Assembly: GCA_002346425.1 (NCBI GenBank) | Contig: DDZS01000019.1 | Location: 2,142 to 66,141, forward strand | Length of the DNA stretch: 64,000 nucleotides | Direction of reading: 5' to 3' | DNA from: Alphaproteobacteria bacterium UBA3002 | Lineage (GTDB): Bacteria; Pseudomonadota; Alphaproteobacteria; Rickettsiales; UBA3002 | Shown here: one piece after another, positions 9,624 through 21,157 of the stretch | Layout: each line of letters begins with the position of its first letter | How positions within the stretch are numbered: the stretch's first letter is position 1 | The notes under the pieces: generated by a model | What the model saw: only the letters and a program-made list of their open reading frames with translations | Database searches by the model: none | Told to the model about the DNA's origin: nothing | Program-made: the position numbers and the translations under genes

Positions 9624-10123
9624 TGCGTGCGGCGAATCGCGGCATTCAACACGGCGGGAATGCGCACGCCATAGAGTTCTGCAATCGCCTGAATACCGCG
9701 CTGCATCGCATCTTCTTGCGCAACAAAAGTAGAATAATCGGCGTCTTCGGACACATTATAGCTGACATCGCGGCGCAAAATGCCACGTTTCAGCACCACA
9801 TCATCCGTGGTGCGGATCAACGTCCAGGGCGAGCTCATGCGTAAGGTATAGCGCGAGGCGAGTCCGTCTGGCTCAATAATGAACGCTTCCGAAGCCACGC
9901 TCAAGCCAGCTTCGAGCCGGTAACGCGCGTTTGGGTTATCGAGTATATGCAATTCATCTTCAATAGCCGCTTTTAAGCGATTTCCTTCCCATCCATCGGC
10001 GGTGACGACCTGCACCTGCTGAATGACGTCGGCGGTGTCTAAACGGCCTTCATTGACTTCGTAGACCGGTTTAAAACCGCAGGCTGAGATCCAACATAGC
10101 GCGAGGATACCAAACCAGCGCAT
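9620..10123 (-). CDS. lptE: LPS-assembly lipoprotein LptE
   Basis: 167 residues from the ATG at 10123; the frame stays open further upstream, but only inside leuS. LptE plugs the LptD barrel and helps place LPS in the outer membrane. The N-terminus [22 protein letters not shown] is a lipoprotein signal with lipobox ISAC and the GFKPVY motif typical of alphaproteobacterial LptE. The start overlaps the leuS stop by one base and the stop overlaps holA by four. The remainder is poorly conserved, as is usual for this family. Confidence 0.9.
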   Translation of the reverse strand: MRWFGILALCWISACGFKPVYEVNEGRLDTADVIQQVQVVTADGWEGNRLKAAIEDELHILDNPNARYRLEAGLSVASEAFIIEPDGLASRYTLRMSSPWTLIRTTDDVVLKRGILRRDVSYNVSEDADYSTFVAQEDAMQRGIQAIAELYGVRIPAVLNAAIRRTQ

Positions 10124-12654
10124 CAGGCGGCCACCACATTGACGATTTTGCCCGGAACCACAATCACTTTGCGAATCGCTTTGCCGTCGAGGGCTTTTTG
10201 CACATTGGATAGCGCAAGCGCTGCTTCTTCGGTCGCTTCTTTTGAGATGTTTTTCGCAAGCTCTAATGTGCCGCGAAGTTTGCCATTGACCTGTACGGCC
10301 AGCTTGACGGTGTCTTCCTGCAATAGCGAGGTATCGGCAGTCGGCCAGGATTGTTCGCAGACTAAGCCCTGATCCGGGCATAAGGTGCCCCACATTTCTT
10401 CGGCCAAATGCGGCATCAGCGGTGCGCAGAGAATGGTCGCAGTGCGCATCGCTTCGACGAAAGCGGCCGCTTGCATGGCATCCGTCAGATCGGCTTGGGA
10501 TGCTTTATTGGTCAACTCGCGGATCAGGGCGACGACTTTGTTGTAATGCAGAAGCTCAATTTCATCGCTGACTTGGGCGATGGTCGCATGGGTCGTTTTG
10601 CGTAATTCTAACGCGAATCCCTCCGCGGCAGTCAGATCGGTGGTGGGGTCGCACGCAACCGCGTCTTGCGTCAGACGCCATAAACGGCTGACATAGCGCC
10701 ATGCGCCATCGACGCCGGCTTCGGTCCATTCCAAATCACGCTCGGGCGGGGAATCAGAAAGCATGAACAGGCGTGCTGTATCCGCGCCATACGCTTCAAG
10801 AATACGCTGCGGATCGACTGTATTGCGTTTCGATTTACTCATTTTCTCAGAGCGACCGACCGTAACCGCCTCGCGATCGATAACTTCTTCGGGGTACAGC
10901 CATTGGCCTTCGGCATTTTTGTATGTTTCATGACAGACCATGCCTTGCGTCATGAGATTCTTGAACGGCTCCTTACAATCCAGAATGTCGCAGCGGGTGA
11001 GGGCCTTCATAAAAAAGCGCGAATAAAGCAAATGCAACACGGCATGCTCAATCCCGCCGATATAATAATCGACCGGCAACCATTCTTTCGCCGAGGCCGC
11101 GTCGATGCCCTGCGCATTATCGGGCGAAGTGAAGCGCGCGAAATACCAGCTTGATTCGAAGAAGGTATCAAAGGTGTCAGTTTCACGGCGGGCTGCTTTG
11201 CCGCATTCTGGGCAATCGACCTGCTTCCATGTCGGATGATGATCAAGCGGGTTGCCCGGTTGGTCAAAGCTGACATCTTCCGGCAGGGTAACGGGTAGCT
11301 CCGATTCCGGCACCGGGACGACGCCACACTCCTCGCAGTGAATGAAGGGGATCGGGCAGCCCCAATAGCGCTGACGCGAAATGCCCCAATCACGCAGACG
11401 GTAATTGGTATGCGCTTCGCCGCAGCCTTTTTCTTGCAGGATTTCCAGCGCTTTTAGCTTGGCCTCGGCCGTGTCCAATCCGTTCAGAAAGTCTGAATTG
11501 ATCAGCAGACCGGGCCCGGTATAGGCATCACGGTCGATGGTGATAGGTTCTCCGTCTGGCTGAACGACCGGTGTCACGCTCAGATCATATTTGCGGGCGA
11601 AATCAAGATCTCGCTGATCATGTGCCGGACAGCCGAAGACCGCGCCTGTACCATAATCCATCAACACAAAATTGGCCACATAGACGGGTTTCGTTTCTCC
11701 GGTGAAGGGATGAATCACCTTCAGGCCAGTATCATAGCCGCGTTTTTCCGCTTTTTCGATGGCCTCTTCGCTCGTGCCCAGAGCATCGCATTCTTTAATG
11801 AAGTCGGCCAGTTCACGGTCATCCGTTGCCAGTTGTTTAGCTAGCGGATGATTTGCAGCAATCGCTAAAAATGACATGCCAAACAAGGTGTCGGGGCGGG
11901 TGGTGTAGACCTCAATCTCAGTGGAAGCGGAAGACTGGCGACTGACGACATCAAATCGAACCCGCGCACCCAATGATTTACCGATCCAGTTTTCCTGCAT
12001 GATGCGGACCTTTTCGGGCCAGCCATCCAGCTCGTTCAGATCGGCGAGCAGGTCATCCGCGAAGTCTGAAATTTTTAAAAACCATTGCGCCAATTCGCGG
12101 CGTTCGACCGGGGCGCCGGAACGCCAACCCTTACCGTCGACCACCTGCTCGTTGGCGAGCACCGTGTTATCGACCGGGTCCCAGTTGACGAAAGAGGTCT
12201 TGCGATAAGCGAGGCCAGCTTTATACAGCTCGATGAAAAAGCGCTGCTCATGCTGATAATAGTCCGGATCGCAGGTGGCGAATTCGCGACTCCAATCATA
12301 ACTGAGGCCGATACCTTTTAACTGCTCGCGCATGGCGGCGATATTGTCATAGGTCCAGCTACCGGGATGCACCTTGCGCTCAATCGCGGCATTTTCGGCG
12401 GGTAAGCCAAACGCGTCCCACCCCATAGGGTGCAAGACATTAAATCCTTTCGCCCGCTTATAGCGCGCCAATACATCGCCAAGCGTATAATTGCGCACAT
12501 GGCCCATATGGATTTTACCTGACGGGTAGGGGAACATTTCCAGTACATAATAGGGTGGTTTGTCGCTGCTTTGGGGCGTATTGAAGGTGCCGCGTTCGGC
12601 CCAGACGGATTGCCATTTCGGCTCCACCGTCCGGTGATTATAACGTTCGCTCAT
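10123..12654 (-). CDS. leuS: Leucyl-tRNA synthetase
   Basis: 843 residues, full length. This class I synthetase charges tRNA-Leu in the cytosol. HIGH signature as HMGH at residues 49-52, KMSKS as [10 protein letters not shown] near residue 600, and the CP1 editing domain between them. A cysteine pair (CEEC) and a second one (CPEC) sit in the zinc-binding insertion. The start codon is two bases after the stop of the upstream lipoprotein gene, and lptE follows with a one-base overlap, so the operon is tightly coupled. Confidence 0.97.
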   Translation of the reverse strand: MSERYNHRTVEPKWQSVWAERGTFNTPQSSDKPPYYVLEMFPYPSGKIHMGHVRNYTLGDVLARYKRAKGFNVLHPMGWDAFGLPAENAAIERKVHPGSWTYDNIAAMREQLKGIGLSYDWSREFATCDPDYYQHEQRFFIELYKAGLAYRKTSFVNWDPVDNTVLANEQVVDGKGWRSGAPVERRELAQWFLKISDFADDLLADLNELDGWPEKVRIMQENWIGKSLGARVRFDVVSRQSSASTEIEVYTTRPDTLFGMSFLAIAANHPLAKQLATDDRELADFIKECDALGTSEEAIEKAEKRGYDTGLKVIHPFTGETKPVYVANFVLMDYGTGAVFGCPAHDQRDLDFARKYDLSVTPVVQPDGEPITIDRDAYTGPGLLINSDFLNGLDTAEAKLKALEILQEKGCGEAHTNYRLRDWGISRQRYWGCPIPFIHCEECGVVPVPESELPVTLPEDVSFDQPGNPLDHHPTWKQVDCPECGKAARRETDTFDTFFESSWYFARFTSPDNAQGIDAASAKEWLPVDYYIGGIEHAVLHLLYSRFFMKALTRCDILDCKEPFKNLMTQGMVCHETYKNAEGQWLYPEEVIDREAVTVGRSEKMSKSKRNTVDPQRILEAYGADTARLFMLSDSPPERDLEWTEAGVDGAWRYVSRLWRLTQDAVACDPTTDLTAAEGFALELRKTTHATIAQVSDEIELLHYNKVVALIRELTNKASQADLTDAMQAAAFVEAMRTATILCAPLMPHLAEEMWGTLCPDQGLVCEQSWPTADTSLLQEDTVKLAVQVNGKLRGTLELAKNISKEATEEAALALSNVQKALDGKAIRKVIVVPGKIVNVVAA

Positions 12655-12656
12655 GA

Positions 12657-13160
12657 TTAACTCGCGTTGCGGACCCGGAGTTCACGCGCGCGCGTCAGGA
12701 TCGTATCTTCCAATTTGCGCTCCAGCCCTTCTTCCGTATCAGCATCTTGCCAGCCATCGTCGCGTTTGACTTGTTTAAAGACCGAAACGTTGATGCCATC
12801 GGAGCGCAAGGTGCGGTCCAGAATCAGCGCGTTGATTTTAAAGCGCTCGCCGCGGGCTTTCGGGTCTTCGTACCAGTCGGTAATGATCACCCCACCAAAC
12901 GGATCGGCGGAAGCAAGAGGCATGAATGCCAGCGTATCCAGCGTGGCGCGCCAGAGGAAACTGTTGACTCCGAGCGGATTATTGCCGCCGGAGGCCGCTT
13001 CTTCGTCGCCGCCTCCAATGGTTAAGCCATCGCCGGTTAGTTTGCCGCGCTCATCAACGCGTTCGAGTTCCTGACGTTTAGGGAATACGGCTTCCGTATC
13101 CAGATCGTCACAGGCAGTAAGGATTAAGAGGGGGGCTAAAAGTAATAAGAGATATCGCAT
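12657..13160 (-). CDS. DUF3576 lipoprotein
   Basis: 167 residues, first gene of the leuS-lptE-holA operon. The N-terminus [17 protein letters not shown] is a lipoprotein signal peptide with lipobox LTAC. The mature part contains [20 protein letters not shown] and [12 protein letters not shown], which I recognise as the alphaproteobacterial DUF3576 family. The family usually precedes leuS in this class, but its function is not known to me; an envelope role is inferred from lipidation and from lptE next door. Confidence 0.85.
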   Translation of the reverse strand: MRYLLLLLAPLLILTACDDLDTEAVFPKRQELERVDERGKLTGDGLTIGGGDEEAASGGNNPLGVNSFLWRATLDTLAFMPLASADPFGGVIITDWYEDPKARGERFKINALILDRTLRSDGINVSVFKQVKRDDGWQDADTEEGLERKLEDTILTRARELRVRNAS

Positions 13161-13434
13161 GGCGACTAGTCATAAAACTCCTGCAGTCTTTTCTCAAGTG
13201 AAATGGTGTGAGGGGTGGAGTGGTGAAATAGTGAAATGATAAAGGGGGAAATAGAAAAAAGTTTAAGTCACAGAGAATGACCGTTGGATTGCCAGGTCTA
13301 GCCCGGAAATGACTGTGCTTTATTATGTAATGCCGCCAGTAGGCGGAATCTGCCAAGAGCCGCCGAGAGGCGCAAAGCGGAGCGTTTGCAGTAGGCAAAT
13401 CGGAGCGCAAGTCTGCAGCGAAGCGAAAGACATA
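13161..13434. other. Intergenic region between porin terminator and DUF3576 promoter side
   Basis: About 330 bases lie between the porin gene and the DUF3576 gene. They hold the promoter side of the DUF3576-leuS operon (minus strand), a purine-rich run near 13195-13260, repeat copy A at 13357-13432 and the porin terminator. The small overlapping frames here do not look like genes. Confidence 0.5.
13357..13432. repeat. Intergenic repeat, copy A (76 bp)
   Basis: Begins GAGCCGCC and ends AGCGAAGCGAAAGACA. It matches 16553-16626 at roughly four positions in five with only one- or two-base gaps. Both copies contain a small inverted repeat around TTTGCAG.AGGCAAA. Both are non-coding and lie about 3.2 kb apart in the same orientation, consistent with a dispersed palindromic intergenic element. 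Confidence 0.75.
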
Positions 13435-13468
13435 AAAAAGGGCGGCACCGAAGTACCGCCCTTTCTAT
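13435..13468 (-). terminator. Rho-independent terminator of the porin gene
   Basis: On the minus strand a 12-bp stem (AAAGGGCGGTAC with GTGCCGCCCTTT, one G-T pair) closes a TTCG tetraloop at 13437-13464 and is followed by a T-rich run. It lies just downstream of the porin stop, as expected for a strongly expressed gene. Confidence 0.88.
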
Positions 13469-13488
13469 TTTGACTAAGCGTCAGCTGA

Positions 13489-14595
13489 TTAGAATGCCAG
13501 CTGAGTACCCAGGATGAACAGGGTGCCGTCGTTGTCGGCAGCCGCACCTGCAGCATCATACTCGTAGAAGCTCAGTTCTGCGTACGGAGTCAGGCCAGGA
13601 GCCAGTTTGTAATCCGCACCGATTACGAGGTTTTCGAAATCGTTGTCGCCAGCAGCTTGTTCCAGAGTAGAATCAATCCACGTAGCAGACAGGCCGAACG
13701 GGCCATTTTCATAACCAGCACCCAGGGTGTAGTAATCACCTTCAGCACCGATACCAGCGCCTTGAACGCCTTCCAGATCAGCATACGAACCAGCTACTGA
13801 GAAGCCAGCAAAGCCCAGCATCGCACCAACTTGGTAAGCATCGATATCTTCGCTCAGAGTGTCGCCATCGCCAGTTTGGTAGTTACCAGACAGACCCAGC
13901 AGGAATGCATCGAACTGACGCTCATAGCTCAGAGCCAGGTCAAATACGTCACCAGCTGAAGTGCCGATGTCAGAGCGAGATACAAACTGACCACGGTCGT
14001 TCAGGTCCGGAGTGTAAGACACGCCCAGTTGGAACCCAGAAAAACGCGGAGAGTAGTAGTTGATTTTGTTAGAATTGTCAGTTGACTCATTACCAGAAGC
14101 GAAAGCAGAACCCAGTTCGCTTACGTTTTCAGGAGTCGCGATGAATGCAACGCCAGCCGGATGGTTAGCGAAGTAGTTCCAAGAACCGTTGATACCACCG
14201 GTAGCAACAGCCAGGTTATCCGCATCGATGTTCATGGTAGCGCCAACGCCTTGGTTTGAGCCCAGCTCAAAACGGCCCCAGCCGCCATCCATGTAAACAT
14301 ACGTACGAGACGCATTCAGGCCTTCGTTATCTGCATCAGCAGTTACGTCAGCTTCCAGATCGATCACAGCACCGTAGCCCAGGCCATTATCAGACTTACC
14401 GTCTACAGAAATCGAAACTTCTGTATCGTTACGGAAGCCGTAATCGCGCTGACCTGCGTCTAGATCGTCGTCGATGTAACCGGCTTGGAAGTCAGCAAAA
14501 CCGCCAACGGTTACTTTCGGAGTCTGTGCAGAAGCAGACGCTGCGAGCAGCGCTGCACCAACCAGACCAGTTGTACCAAGAATAATATTTTTCAT
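13489..14595 (-). CDS. Outer-membrane porin, Gram-negative porin superfamily
   Basis: 368 residues. A signal peptide (MKNIILGTTGLVGAALLAASASA, cleavage before QTP) precedes a mature protein of alternating amphipathic strands rich in Gly, Asp, Asn and Tyr, ending in phenylalanine (GTQLAF) as needed for BAM-mediated insertion. It should form a trimeric general diffusion channel in the outer membrane. Expression is probably high: a clear AGGA ribosome site, its own strong terminator and biased codons. It stands alone, with a long leader (about 225 bases to yggS) on the upstream side. Substrate preference cannot be read. Confidence 0.9.
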   Translation of the reverse strand: MKNIILGTTGLVGAALLAASASAQTPKVTVGGFADFQAGYIDDDLDAGQRDYGFRNDTEVSISVDGKSDNGLGYGAVIDLEADVTADADNEGLNASRTYVYMDGGWGRFELGSNQGVGATMNIDADNLAVATGGINGSWNYFANHPAGVAFIATPENVSELGSAFASGNESTDNSNKINYYSPRFSGFQLGVSYTPDLNDRGQFVSRSDIGTSAGDVFDLALSYERQFDAFLLGLSGNYQTGDGDTLSEDIDAYQVGAMLGFAGFSVAGSYADLEGVQGAGIGAEGDYYTLGAGYENGPFGLSATWIDSTLEQAAGDNDFENLVIGADYKLAPGLTPYAELSFYEYDAAGAAADNDGTLFILGTQLAF

Positions 14596-14820
14596 AACTA
14601 GTGTCCTTTACTTTACAAGCACTTAAGTCGTTAGTTTACACATAGGTGCGAGGGACTTCCCCGCGCTCCATAGGCCCCTTATCGACGGAAACGTTCCCAG
14701 ATGCAAGCGCTGCCAAAATGTTTTTTCAGGAATCGTGATGCTTTGTCGAAGGGGTTGTGGCATATTGGCCACAAGCGTTGCAGGCTGGACGAAGCACGGG
14801 CTTTGTGGCTTTATGCCTTT

Positions 14821-15492
14821 ATGTTACAGTTGGCAAACACTTCTATTCAGGCGCGCCTGGAAGGCATTCAGGCAGCAATGGCGATGGCATGTCAGCGGGC
14901 AGATCGACCCACAATGCCAACACTGATTGCCGTTAGTAAACGTCAGCCGTTAGATAGAATTGAGGCTTTGTTAGCACTCGGACATCGGCATTTTGGTGAA
15001 AATCAGGTGCAGGAAGCGCAGGAGAAATGGCCGGAGCTGAAACAGCGTTACCCCGACATTGTTCTACATCTGATCGGACCCTTACAATCCAATAAGGTAA
15101 AGCAGGCTGTCGCACTCTTCGATGTCATCCATACCATTGATCGCGAAAAAATCGTCGATGCGCTCGTTCAGGAAACTAAGCAGCAGCCCCTACATTATCT
15201 CATGCAGGTAAATATCGGGGAAGAAGAGCAAAAAGCCGGTATCGCCCCTCAACAGGCGGAGACACTTTGGCAATATGCCGCTAGCAAAGGCCTCCTCTTA
15301 AGTGGGTTGATGGCCATCCCACCGGCGGGCGAAGCGCCCGGACCCTATTTTGCGTTGCTCGCGCAGTCTGCTCAGCGTCTAGCTACGCATGAATTAAGTA
15401 TGGGGATGAGTGATGATTTTGAAAGCGCCATTCGGTTTGGTGCAACCTATATACGGGTCGGCACCGCGCTATTTGGGGAGCGCAATGCCTAA
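14821..15492 (+). CDS. yggS: YggS family PLP homeostasis protein
   Basis: 223 residues from the ATG at 14821. The frame extends upstream to 14701, but that part is unlike the family. YggS/PROSC proteins bind pyridoxal phosphate and keep free PLP levels in check, with no known catalysis. The PLP lysine is K40 in TLIAVSKRQP; HFGENQVQEAQEKW, HLIGPLQSNK and LSMGMSDDFESAIRFGATYIRVG are all family signatures. The gene converges on the next one, and both stop codons share the tetranucleotide CTAA. Confidence 0.94.
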   Translation: MLQLANTSIQARLEGIQAAMAMACQRADRPTMPTLIAVSKRQPLDRIEALLALGHRHFGENQVQEAQEKWPELKQRYPDIVLHLIGPLQSNKVKQAVALFDVIHTIDREKIVDALVQETKQQPLHYLMQVNIGEEEQKAGIAPQQAETLWQYAASKGLLLSGLMAIPPAGEAPGPYFALLAQSAQRLATHELSMGMSDDFESAIRFGATYIRVGTALFGERNA

Positions 15493-16292
15493 GCGACTAA
15501 ATCCTGCTGCACCTCTTGCACTTTATCCAGCCATTGTGACGTCTGATACTCTTTCATCACCGCTTCAACATTCTGGCCGAATAAATAGCGGATCGTTTCG
15601 TTTACATCGGCATTGTCAGCCGGAGAAGTGATGGCGTCGGCCGGCTTGGGCTTGGGCGCAACCGCTTTCGCGCCATAGGGCATATCGGCTTTTACAGGTA
15701 GCTGCTTTTGCAGATTCACGTCGGATGCCTTGGGCGCGGCTTGCAACATTTGCGCTTGGATTAATACGTCATCTAAAGAGGTCGGGGCGGTGGCAACCTT
15801 TTCCTGTAGCCAGGGCAGGGTGACCGGCGCTGCCGAGGCCACCGTGGTGCTTACTTTATCTTTGATCCACGGCAATTCCACCGGAGCCGCAGAAGCGACC
15901 TGTTGCGGTTTCGCCGATTGCGCGGTTTCGATAACGGGCGCTTTAACCGGAGTTTCGCCAGTCACCATGGCAACGGCATGTTCGGCAACGGTGGCGCCGG
16001 ATTCGGTTTCAATAATCGCATCAGCCCCGGCCACAGCCAGCCCGATGACGCCACCAAAGGCTGCGCCGCCCACAATCCGCGCTTCCGTAGCAATTTCATC
16101 GCCAGTGATGGCCCGGTAAATATGTCCTACCACCGGAATATGTTGCAGCGGGTTGATGATATCGAGAAAATCGTCAAAGCCAAAACCATCGCCACCCCAG
16201 CTGGTGTCGCGTTGCGCCGCTTGCGCCTTCTGCCCCTGCGGTAGCGGGTGGACGGTAATTTTCGTCGGTTGGCCAACGGTTTCTATACTCAT
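15489..16292 (-). CDS. Conserved hypothetical protein with internal repeat
   Basis: 267 residues, function not recognised. The N-terminal third has the block FLDIINPLQHIPVVGHIYRA followed by a glycine- and alanine-rich hydrophobic stretch (GGAAFGGVIGLAVAGADAI, about residues 75-95) that could insert in a membrane or pack as a glycine-zipper. A near-duplicate unit, VASAAPVELPWIKDKV then VASAAPVTLPWLQEKV, lies around residues 132-165. The C-terminus (YLFGQNVEAVMKEYQTSQWL) looks helical. No signal peptide. It seems monocistronic, facing the atp operon across a 428-base gap. Confidence 0.75.
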   Translation of the reverse strand: MSIETVGQPTKITVHPLPQGQKAQAAQRDTSWGGDGFGFDDFLDIINPLQHIPVVGHIYRAITGDEIATEARIVGGAAFGGVIGLAVAGADAIIETESGATVAEHAVAMVTGETPVKAPVIETAQSAKPQQVASAAPVELPWIKDKVSTTVASAAPVTLPWLQEKVATAPTSLDDVLIQAQMLQAAPKASDVNLQKQLPVKADMPYGAKAVAPKPKPADAITSPADNADVNETIRYLFGQNVEAVMKEYQTSQWLDKVQEVQQDLVA

Positions 16293-16437
16293 AACATCCT
16301 GCTTTTAATTTTTGTTAGAAAGACCTAAGCAAGCTTCGGGCCAAGATTTTTTTCACATCCGCGTTGCGTATGCTAGTGGCCGCCGCATTTTCTGCTGAAA
16401 ATGCTTTGGCTGGTCGCTGGCGCGACGCTCTCGGCAG

Positions 16438-16458
16438 GCGCGAACGTCCTGTTCGCGC
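16438..16458. repeat. Inverted repeat, 8-bp stem
   Basis: GCGCGAAC and GTTCGCGC flank a 5-base loop (GTCCT). Perfect stem and no T-run, so probably not a simple terminator. Confidence 0.75.
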
Positions 16459-16524
16459 ATCTTCATGTAAATAGTTTAGACGTGTCCTGCCGGCGAGGGG
16501 TGACAGTCTGAGCATTACGATGGA

Positions 16525-16545
16525 GCGGGGACAGTACGTCCCCGC
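16525..16545. repeat. Inverted repeat, 8-bp stem
   Basis: GCGGGGAC and GTCCCCGC flank a 5-base loop (AGTAC). It lies directly before repeat copy B, suggesting both belong to one structured intergenic element. Confidence 0.75.
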
Positions 16546-16552
16546 CAGCCAT

Positions 16553-16626
16553 GAGCCGCCAAAGGCGCAGCCGGAGTGTTTGCAGCAGGCAAACCGCAGG
16601 CCAAGTCTGGAGCGAAGCGGAAGACA
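16553..16626. repeat. Intergenic repeat, copy B (74 bp)
   Basis: Partner of 13357-13432. It begins GAGCCGCC and ends AGCGAAGCGGAAGACA, with the small hairpin TTTGC-AGCAG-GCAAA inside. Lies about 95 bases before the start of atpH. Confidence 0.75.
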
Positions 16627-16720
16627 GAAACGTCTCTTAAAATTCTTCTACTAAAAGCCTTGCCTTTACAGCGCCTTTTGCCTAAGTTGCGGCGAAATTA
16701 ATGCAGGACAACAGGGCAGC

Positions 16721-17272
16721 ATGTCTTTAAGCTATTCGGAAGCAAAGAAAATATCTGATCGCTACGCAAAAGCGGCCTATGCGCATGCGGCGGAGCAAAA
16801 TGCGGTCGAGCCAGTGCTGACCGATTTCCAATCGCTCGCCCAAGCGGTACGTGATTCAAAAGATCTCTCACGCTTGGTGAAAGACCAAACCGTTTCGGAA
16901 GCAGAGAAGCTGGCCTTCTTTGATGCGCTGCTGGCGAAAGCCAATCCGGTTAGCAAAGCCATTGTGGCAATGTTGATTCGCAAAAAACGCATCGACCAGA
17001 TTGGGCTGATTACCGAATCCTATCAGCAACAGGCCGATGCCGCGCAAGGCGTGACCCCGGTTGAGGTGCTGTCTGCTAAAGAATTGAGCGACAAGCAGTT
17101 AAAAGAAATTGAGCAAGCGCTCGCTAAGGAAACCAAACGCGCGATTCGCTTAAGCACGCGTGTGAAGCCGGAACTCATCGGCGGACTGGTCATTCGGATG
17201 GCTGGACGTCAGCTGGACGGGTCGGTTGCCGGCCAATTGAAACGTTTACAACAACGCCTTGCGGCGTCTTAA
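16721..17272 (+). CDS. atpH: F1F0 ATP synthase subunit delta
   Basis: 183 residues. The delta subunit (OSCP-like) ties the F1 head to the peripheral stalk. The N-terminal SDRYAKAAYAHA and the C-terminal LIGGLVIRMAGRQLDGSVAGQLKRL are family signatures. First gene of atpHAGDC; no Fo genes are found nearby, as is usual in alphaproteobacteria, where Fo lies in a separate operon. A purine-rich site (ACAGGGCAGC) precedes the ATG. Its promoter must lie in the structured intergenic region upstream. Confidence 0.95.
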   Translation: MSLSYSEAKKISDRYAKAAYAHAAEQNAVEPVLTDFQSLAQAVRDSKDLSRLVKDQTVSEAEKLAFFDALLAKANPVSKAIVAMLIRKKRIDQIGLITESYQQQADAAQGVTPVEVLSAKELSDKQLKEIEQALAKETKRAIRLSTRVKPELIGGLVIRMAGRQLDGSVAGQLKRLQQRLAAS

Positions 17273-17296
17273 GATAAAGAGGTTAAGGAGAACACC

Positions 17297-18826
17297 ATGG
17301 ATATTCGCCCTTCTGAAATTTCCGATCTGCTGAAGCAGCACATCACCGATTTCGCCGACAAGGCGGAACTGGCTGAGACTGGTCAGGTGATCGCCATCAG
17401 CGACGGCGTGGCGACCGTATACGGTTTGGAAAATGTGCAGGCCGGTGAAATGGTGGAATTCGAAGGCGGTGTGCGCGGCATGGCGCTGAACCTGGAAGCA
17501 GACAGCGTCGGGATCGTGGTGTTCGGTGAAGACCGTGCGGTGAAAGAAGGCGATACCGTCAAGCGGACCGGTGACATCGTGGACGTGCCAGTGGGCGAAG
17601 GCCTGCTTGGTCGCGTGGTCGATGCCTTGGGGAATCCGATCGATGGCAAAGGCCCGATCAAATCAGACAAACGCGCCCGCGTAGAAACGAAGGCGCCGGG
17701 CATTATCGCGCGTAAATCGGTCCATGAGCCGGTGCAAACCGGGATCAAGTCGATCGATGCGCTGATTCCAATCGGTCGTGGCCAGCGTGAGCTGATCATC
17801 GGGGACCGTCAAACCGGGAAAACCGCGATCGCCATCGATGCGATCCTGAACCAAAAAGCCGCGCATGAAGCGGGCAATGACGACGACAAAATTTTCTGTA
17901 TTTATGTGTGTATCGGTCAAAAACGTTCGACCGTGGCGCAAGTGGTAAAGACGCTGGAAGAGCGCGGCGCAATGCAATATTCGATCGTTGTGGCAGCGAC
18001 CGCTTCGGAAGCGGCACCGCTGCAATTCTTGGCGCCATATACCGGTACCGCGATGGGCGAATATTTCCGCGATAACGGCAAGCACGCGTTGATCATTTAT
18101 GATGATTTGTCCAAACAAGCCGTGGCCTATCGTCAGATGTCATTGCTACTGCGCCGCCCACCGGGACGCGAAGCCTATCCAGGTGACGTTTTCTTCATTC
18201 ACTCACGTCTGCTGGAGCGTTCGGCGAAAATGTCGGATGAAATGGGCGCGGGTTCACTCACGGCCTTGCCGGTGATTGAAACCCAGGCCGGTGACGTATC
18301 AGCCTATATTCCGACCAATGTGATCTCGATTACCGATGGTCAGATCTTCCTGGAAACCGACCTGTTCTACAAAGGCGTGCGTCCGGCGGTGAATGTCGGT
18401 CTGTCGGTATCCCGCGTTGGGTCTTCCGCACAGCGTAAAGCGATGAAACAAGTTGCCGGATCGATTAAGCTGGAGCTGGCACAATATCGTGAAATGGAAG
18501 CTTTCGCGCAATTCGGTTCCGATCTGGATGCCGCGACGCAAAAACTGCTAGCGCGTGGTGAGCGTCTGACCGAGCTGCTGAAGCAGCCGCAATATTCACC
18601 GCTGCAAATGGAAGAGCAAGTCTGCGTGATTTACGCGGGCGTTAAGGGTTATCTCGACGATGTGCCCACGTCAAAAATTCAGGAATTCGAAGAGGCATTG
18701 CTGCGTGAATTACGCACCAATCGCAAAGATTTGCTGAGCACGATTCGTGAGCAGGCGAAACTGGATGATGAGATCGAAGCTAAAGTGAAATCCGCGATTC
18801 AAGCGGCGAAGAAACTGGTTGGGTAA
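17297..18826 (+). CDS. atpA: F1F0 ATP synthase subunit alpha
   Basis: 509 residues, standard length. Alpha forms the F1 hexamer with beta and binds non-catalytic nucleotide at the membrane's inner face. The P-loop is [11 protein letters not shown] near residue 170; the [17 protein letters not shown] signature is near residue 365. A strong AAGGAG site precedes the ATG (TTAAGGAGAACACC). Part of atpHAGDC, with 24 bases after atpH. Confidence 0.98.
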   Translation: MDIRPSEISDLLKQHITDFADKAELAETGQVIAISDGVATVYGLENVQAGEMVEFEGGVRGMALNLEADSVGIVVFGEDRAVKEGDTVKRTGDIVDVPVGEGLLGRVVDALGNPIDGKGPIKSDKRARVETKAPGIIARKSVHEPVQTGIKSIDALIPIGRGQRELIIGDRQTGKTAIAIDAILNQKAAHEAGNDDDKIFCIYVCIGQKRSTVAQVVKTLEERGAMQYSIVVAATASEAAPLQFLAPYTGTAMGEYFRDNGKHALIIYDDLSKQAVAYRQMSLLLRRPPGREAYPGDVFFIHSRLLERSAKMSDEMGAGSLTALPVIETQAGDVSAYIPTNVISITDGQIFLETDLFYKGVRPAVNVGLSVSRVGSSAQRKAMKQVAGSIKLELAQYREMEAFAQFGSDLDAATQKLLARGERLTELLKQPQYSPLQMEEQVCVIYAGVKGYLDDVPTSKIQEFEEALLRELRTNRKDLLSTIREQAKLDDEIEAKVKSAIQAAKKLVG

Positions 18827-18832
18827 TCACGC

Positions 18833-19711
18833 GTGGCCTCGTTAAAAGACCTCAAAGTCCGCATCGGGTCGGTTAAAAACACCCAAAAGATCACCAAAGC
18901 GATGAAGATGGTGGCGGCGTCGAAATTGCGCCGTGCGCGCGAAGCGGCAGAGAATGCACGCCCCTATGCCGAGCGCATGGAAGGCATGGTCCAGTCGCTG
19001 GCGCAAAGCGTGGCTGGCAGCGATGATGCGCCTTTGCTGATGACCGGTACCGGCGAAAACACCCGTCATCTGGTGATTGTTGCTACGGCTGATCGCGGAT
19101 TGTGCGGTGGCTTTAACGCGACCATTGTGCGTTCTACCCGGCAAAAAGTGAATGAGCTATTATCAGAAGGCAAGGAAGTCGCGATTTTCTGCGTGGGCCG
19201 CAAGGGTTACGAAGCACTGGTTGGCGAATACAAGCACCTGATCGTCGGTAAAATCACCGAACTGGCCAAGAAAACCGTGGGCTATGATGTGGCCGAGCGT
19301 GTGGCCGAGCAGGTTGTTTCGATGTATGAAACCGAAGGCTATGATGTCTGCTGGATTGTTTATAATAAATTCGTTTCCGCTATTTCGCAGGTGACCACCT
19401 GGCAGCAACTGATTCCGCTGGCGGTTGAAGATACGGCAGAAGCCAACAGCGCCTCCGCGCAATATGAATATGAACCGGACGAAGAAGCGATTCTGGCCGA
19501 TGTGCTGCCGCGCAATATCGCCATGCAGGTCTTTCGTGCATTATTAGAAAATGCAGCGAGCGAGCAGGGTGCGCGGATGTCGGCAATGGACAATGCAACG
19601 CGCAATGCGGGCGACATGATCAAGAAGCTGACGCTGCAATATAACCGCACGCGTCAGGCAGCGATTACAAAAGAACTGATCGAAATTATCAGCGGCGCGG
19701 AAGCCGTCTAA
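18833..19711 (+). CDS. atpG: F1F0 ATP synthase subunit gamma
   Basis: 292 residues. Gamma is the rotating central shaft of F1. The N-terminal [20 protein letters not shown] and the C-terminal [20 protein letters not shown] are diagnostic. The start is GTG at 18833, six bases after the atpA stop; there is no good ribosome site of its own, so translation is likely coupled to atpA. The insert of residues 195-215 or so (acidic, [15 protein letters not shown]) is usual in alphaproteobacteria. Confidence 0.97.
   Translation: MASLKDLKVRIGSVKNTQKITKAMKMVAASKLRRAREAAENARPYAERMEGMVQSLAQSVAGSDDAPLLMTGTGENTRHLVIVATADRGLCGGFNATIVRSTRQKVNELLSEGKEVAIFCVGRKGYEALVGEYKHLIVGKITELAKKTVGYDVAERVAEQVVSMYETEGYDVCWIVYNKFVSAISQVTTWQQLIPLAVEDTAEANSASAQYEYEPDEEAILADVLPRNIAMQVFRALLENAASEQGARMSAMDNATRNAGDMIKKLTLQYNRTRQAAITKELIEIISGAEAV

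Positions 19712-21156
<1,445 letters not shown>

Positions 21157-21157
<1 letters not shown>

Larger units (their letters stand above)
16293..16720. other. 428-bp intergenic region upstream of the atp operon, rich in inverted repeats
   Basis: It separates a minus-strand orphan gene from atpH, so it must hold two divergent promoters. I see an 8-bp stem at 16438-16458, flanked by CGGCAGG (16432-16438) and CCTGCCG (16486-16492) that could pair over it; a second 8-bp stem at 16525-16545; and repeat copy B at 16553-16626. A possible weak promoter (TTGCCT, 17 bases, TAAGTT) lies shortly before atpH. No convincing gene. Confidence 0.6.

Noticed and set aside
16315..16515. Possible 66-codon minus-strand gene in the atp leader region
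   Set aside because: Arginine- and alanine-rich, no ribosome site, and overlaps the inverted repeats; more likely chance.
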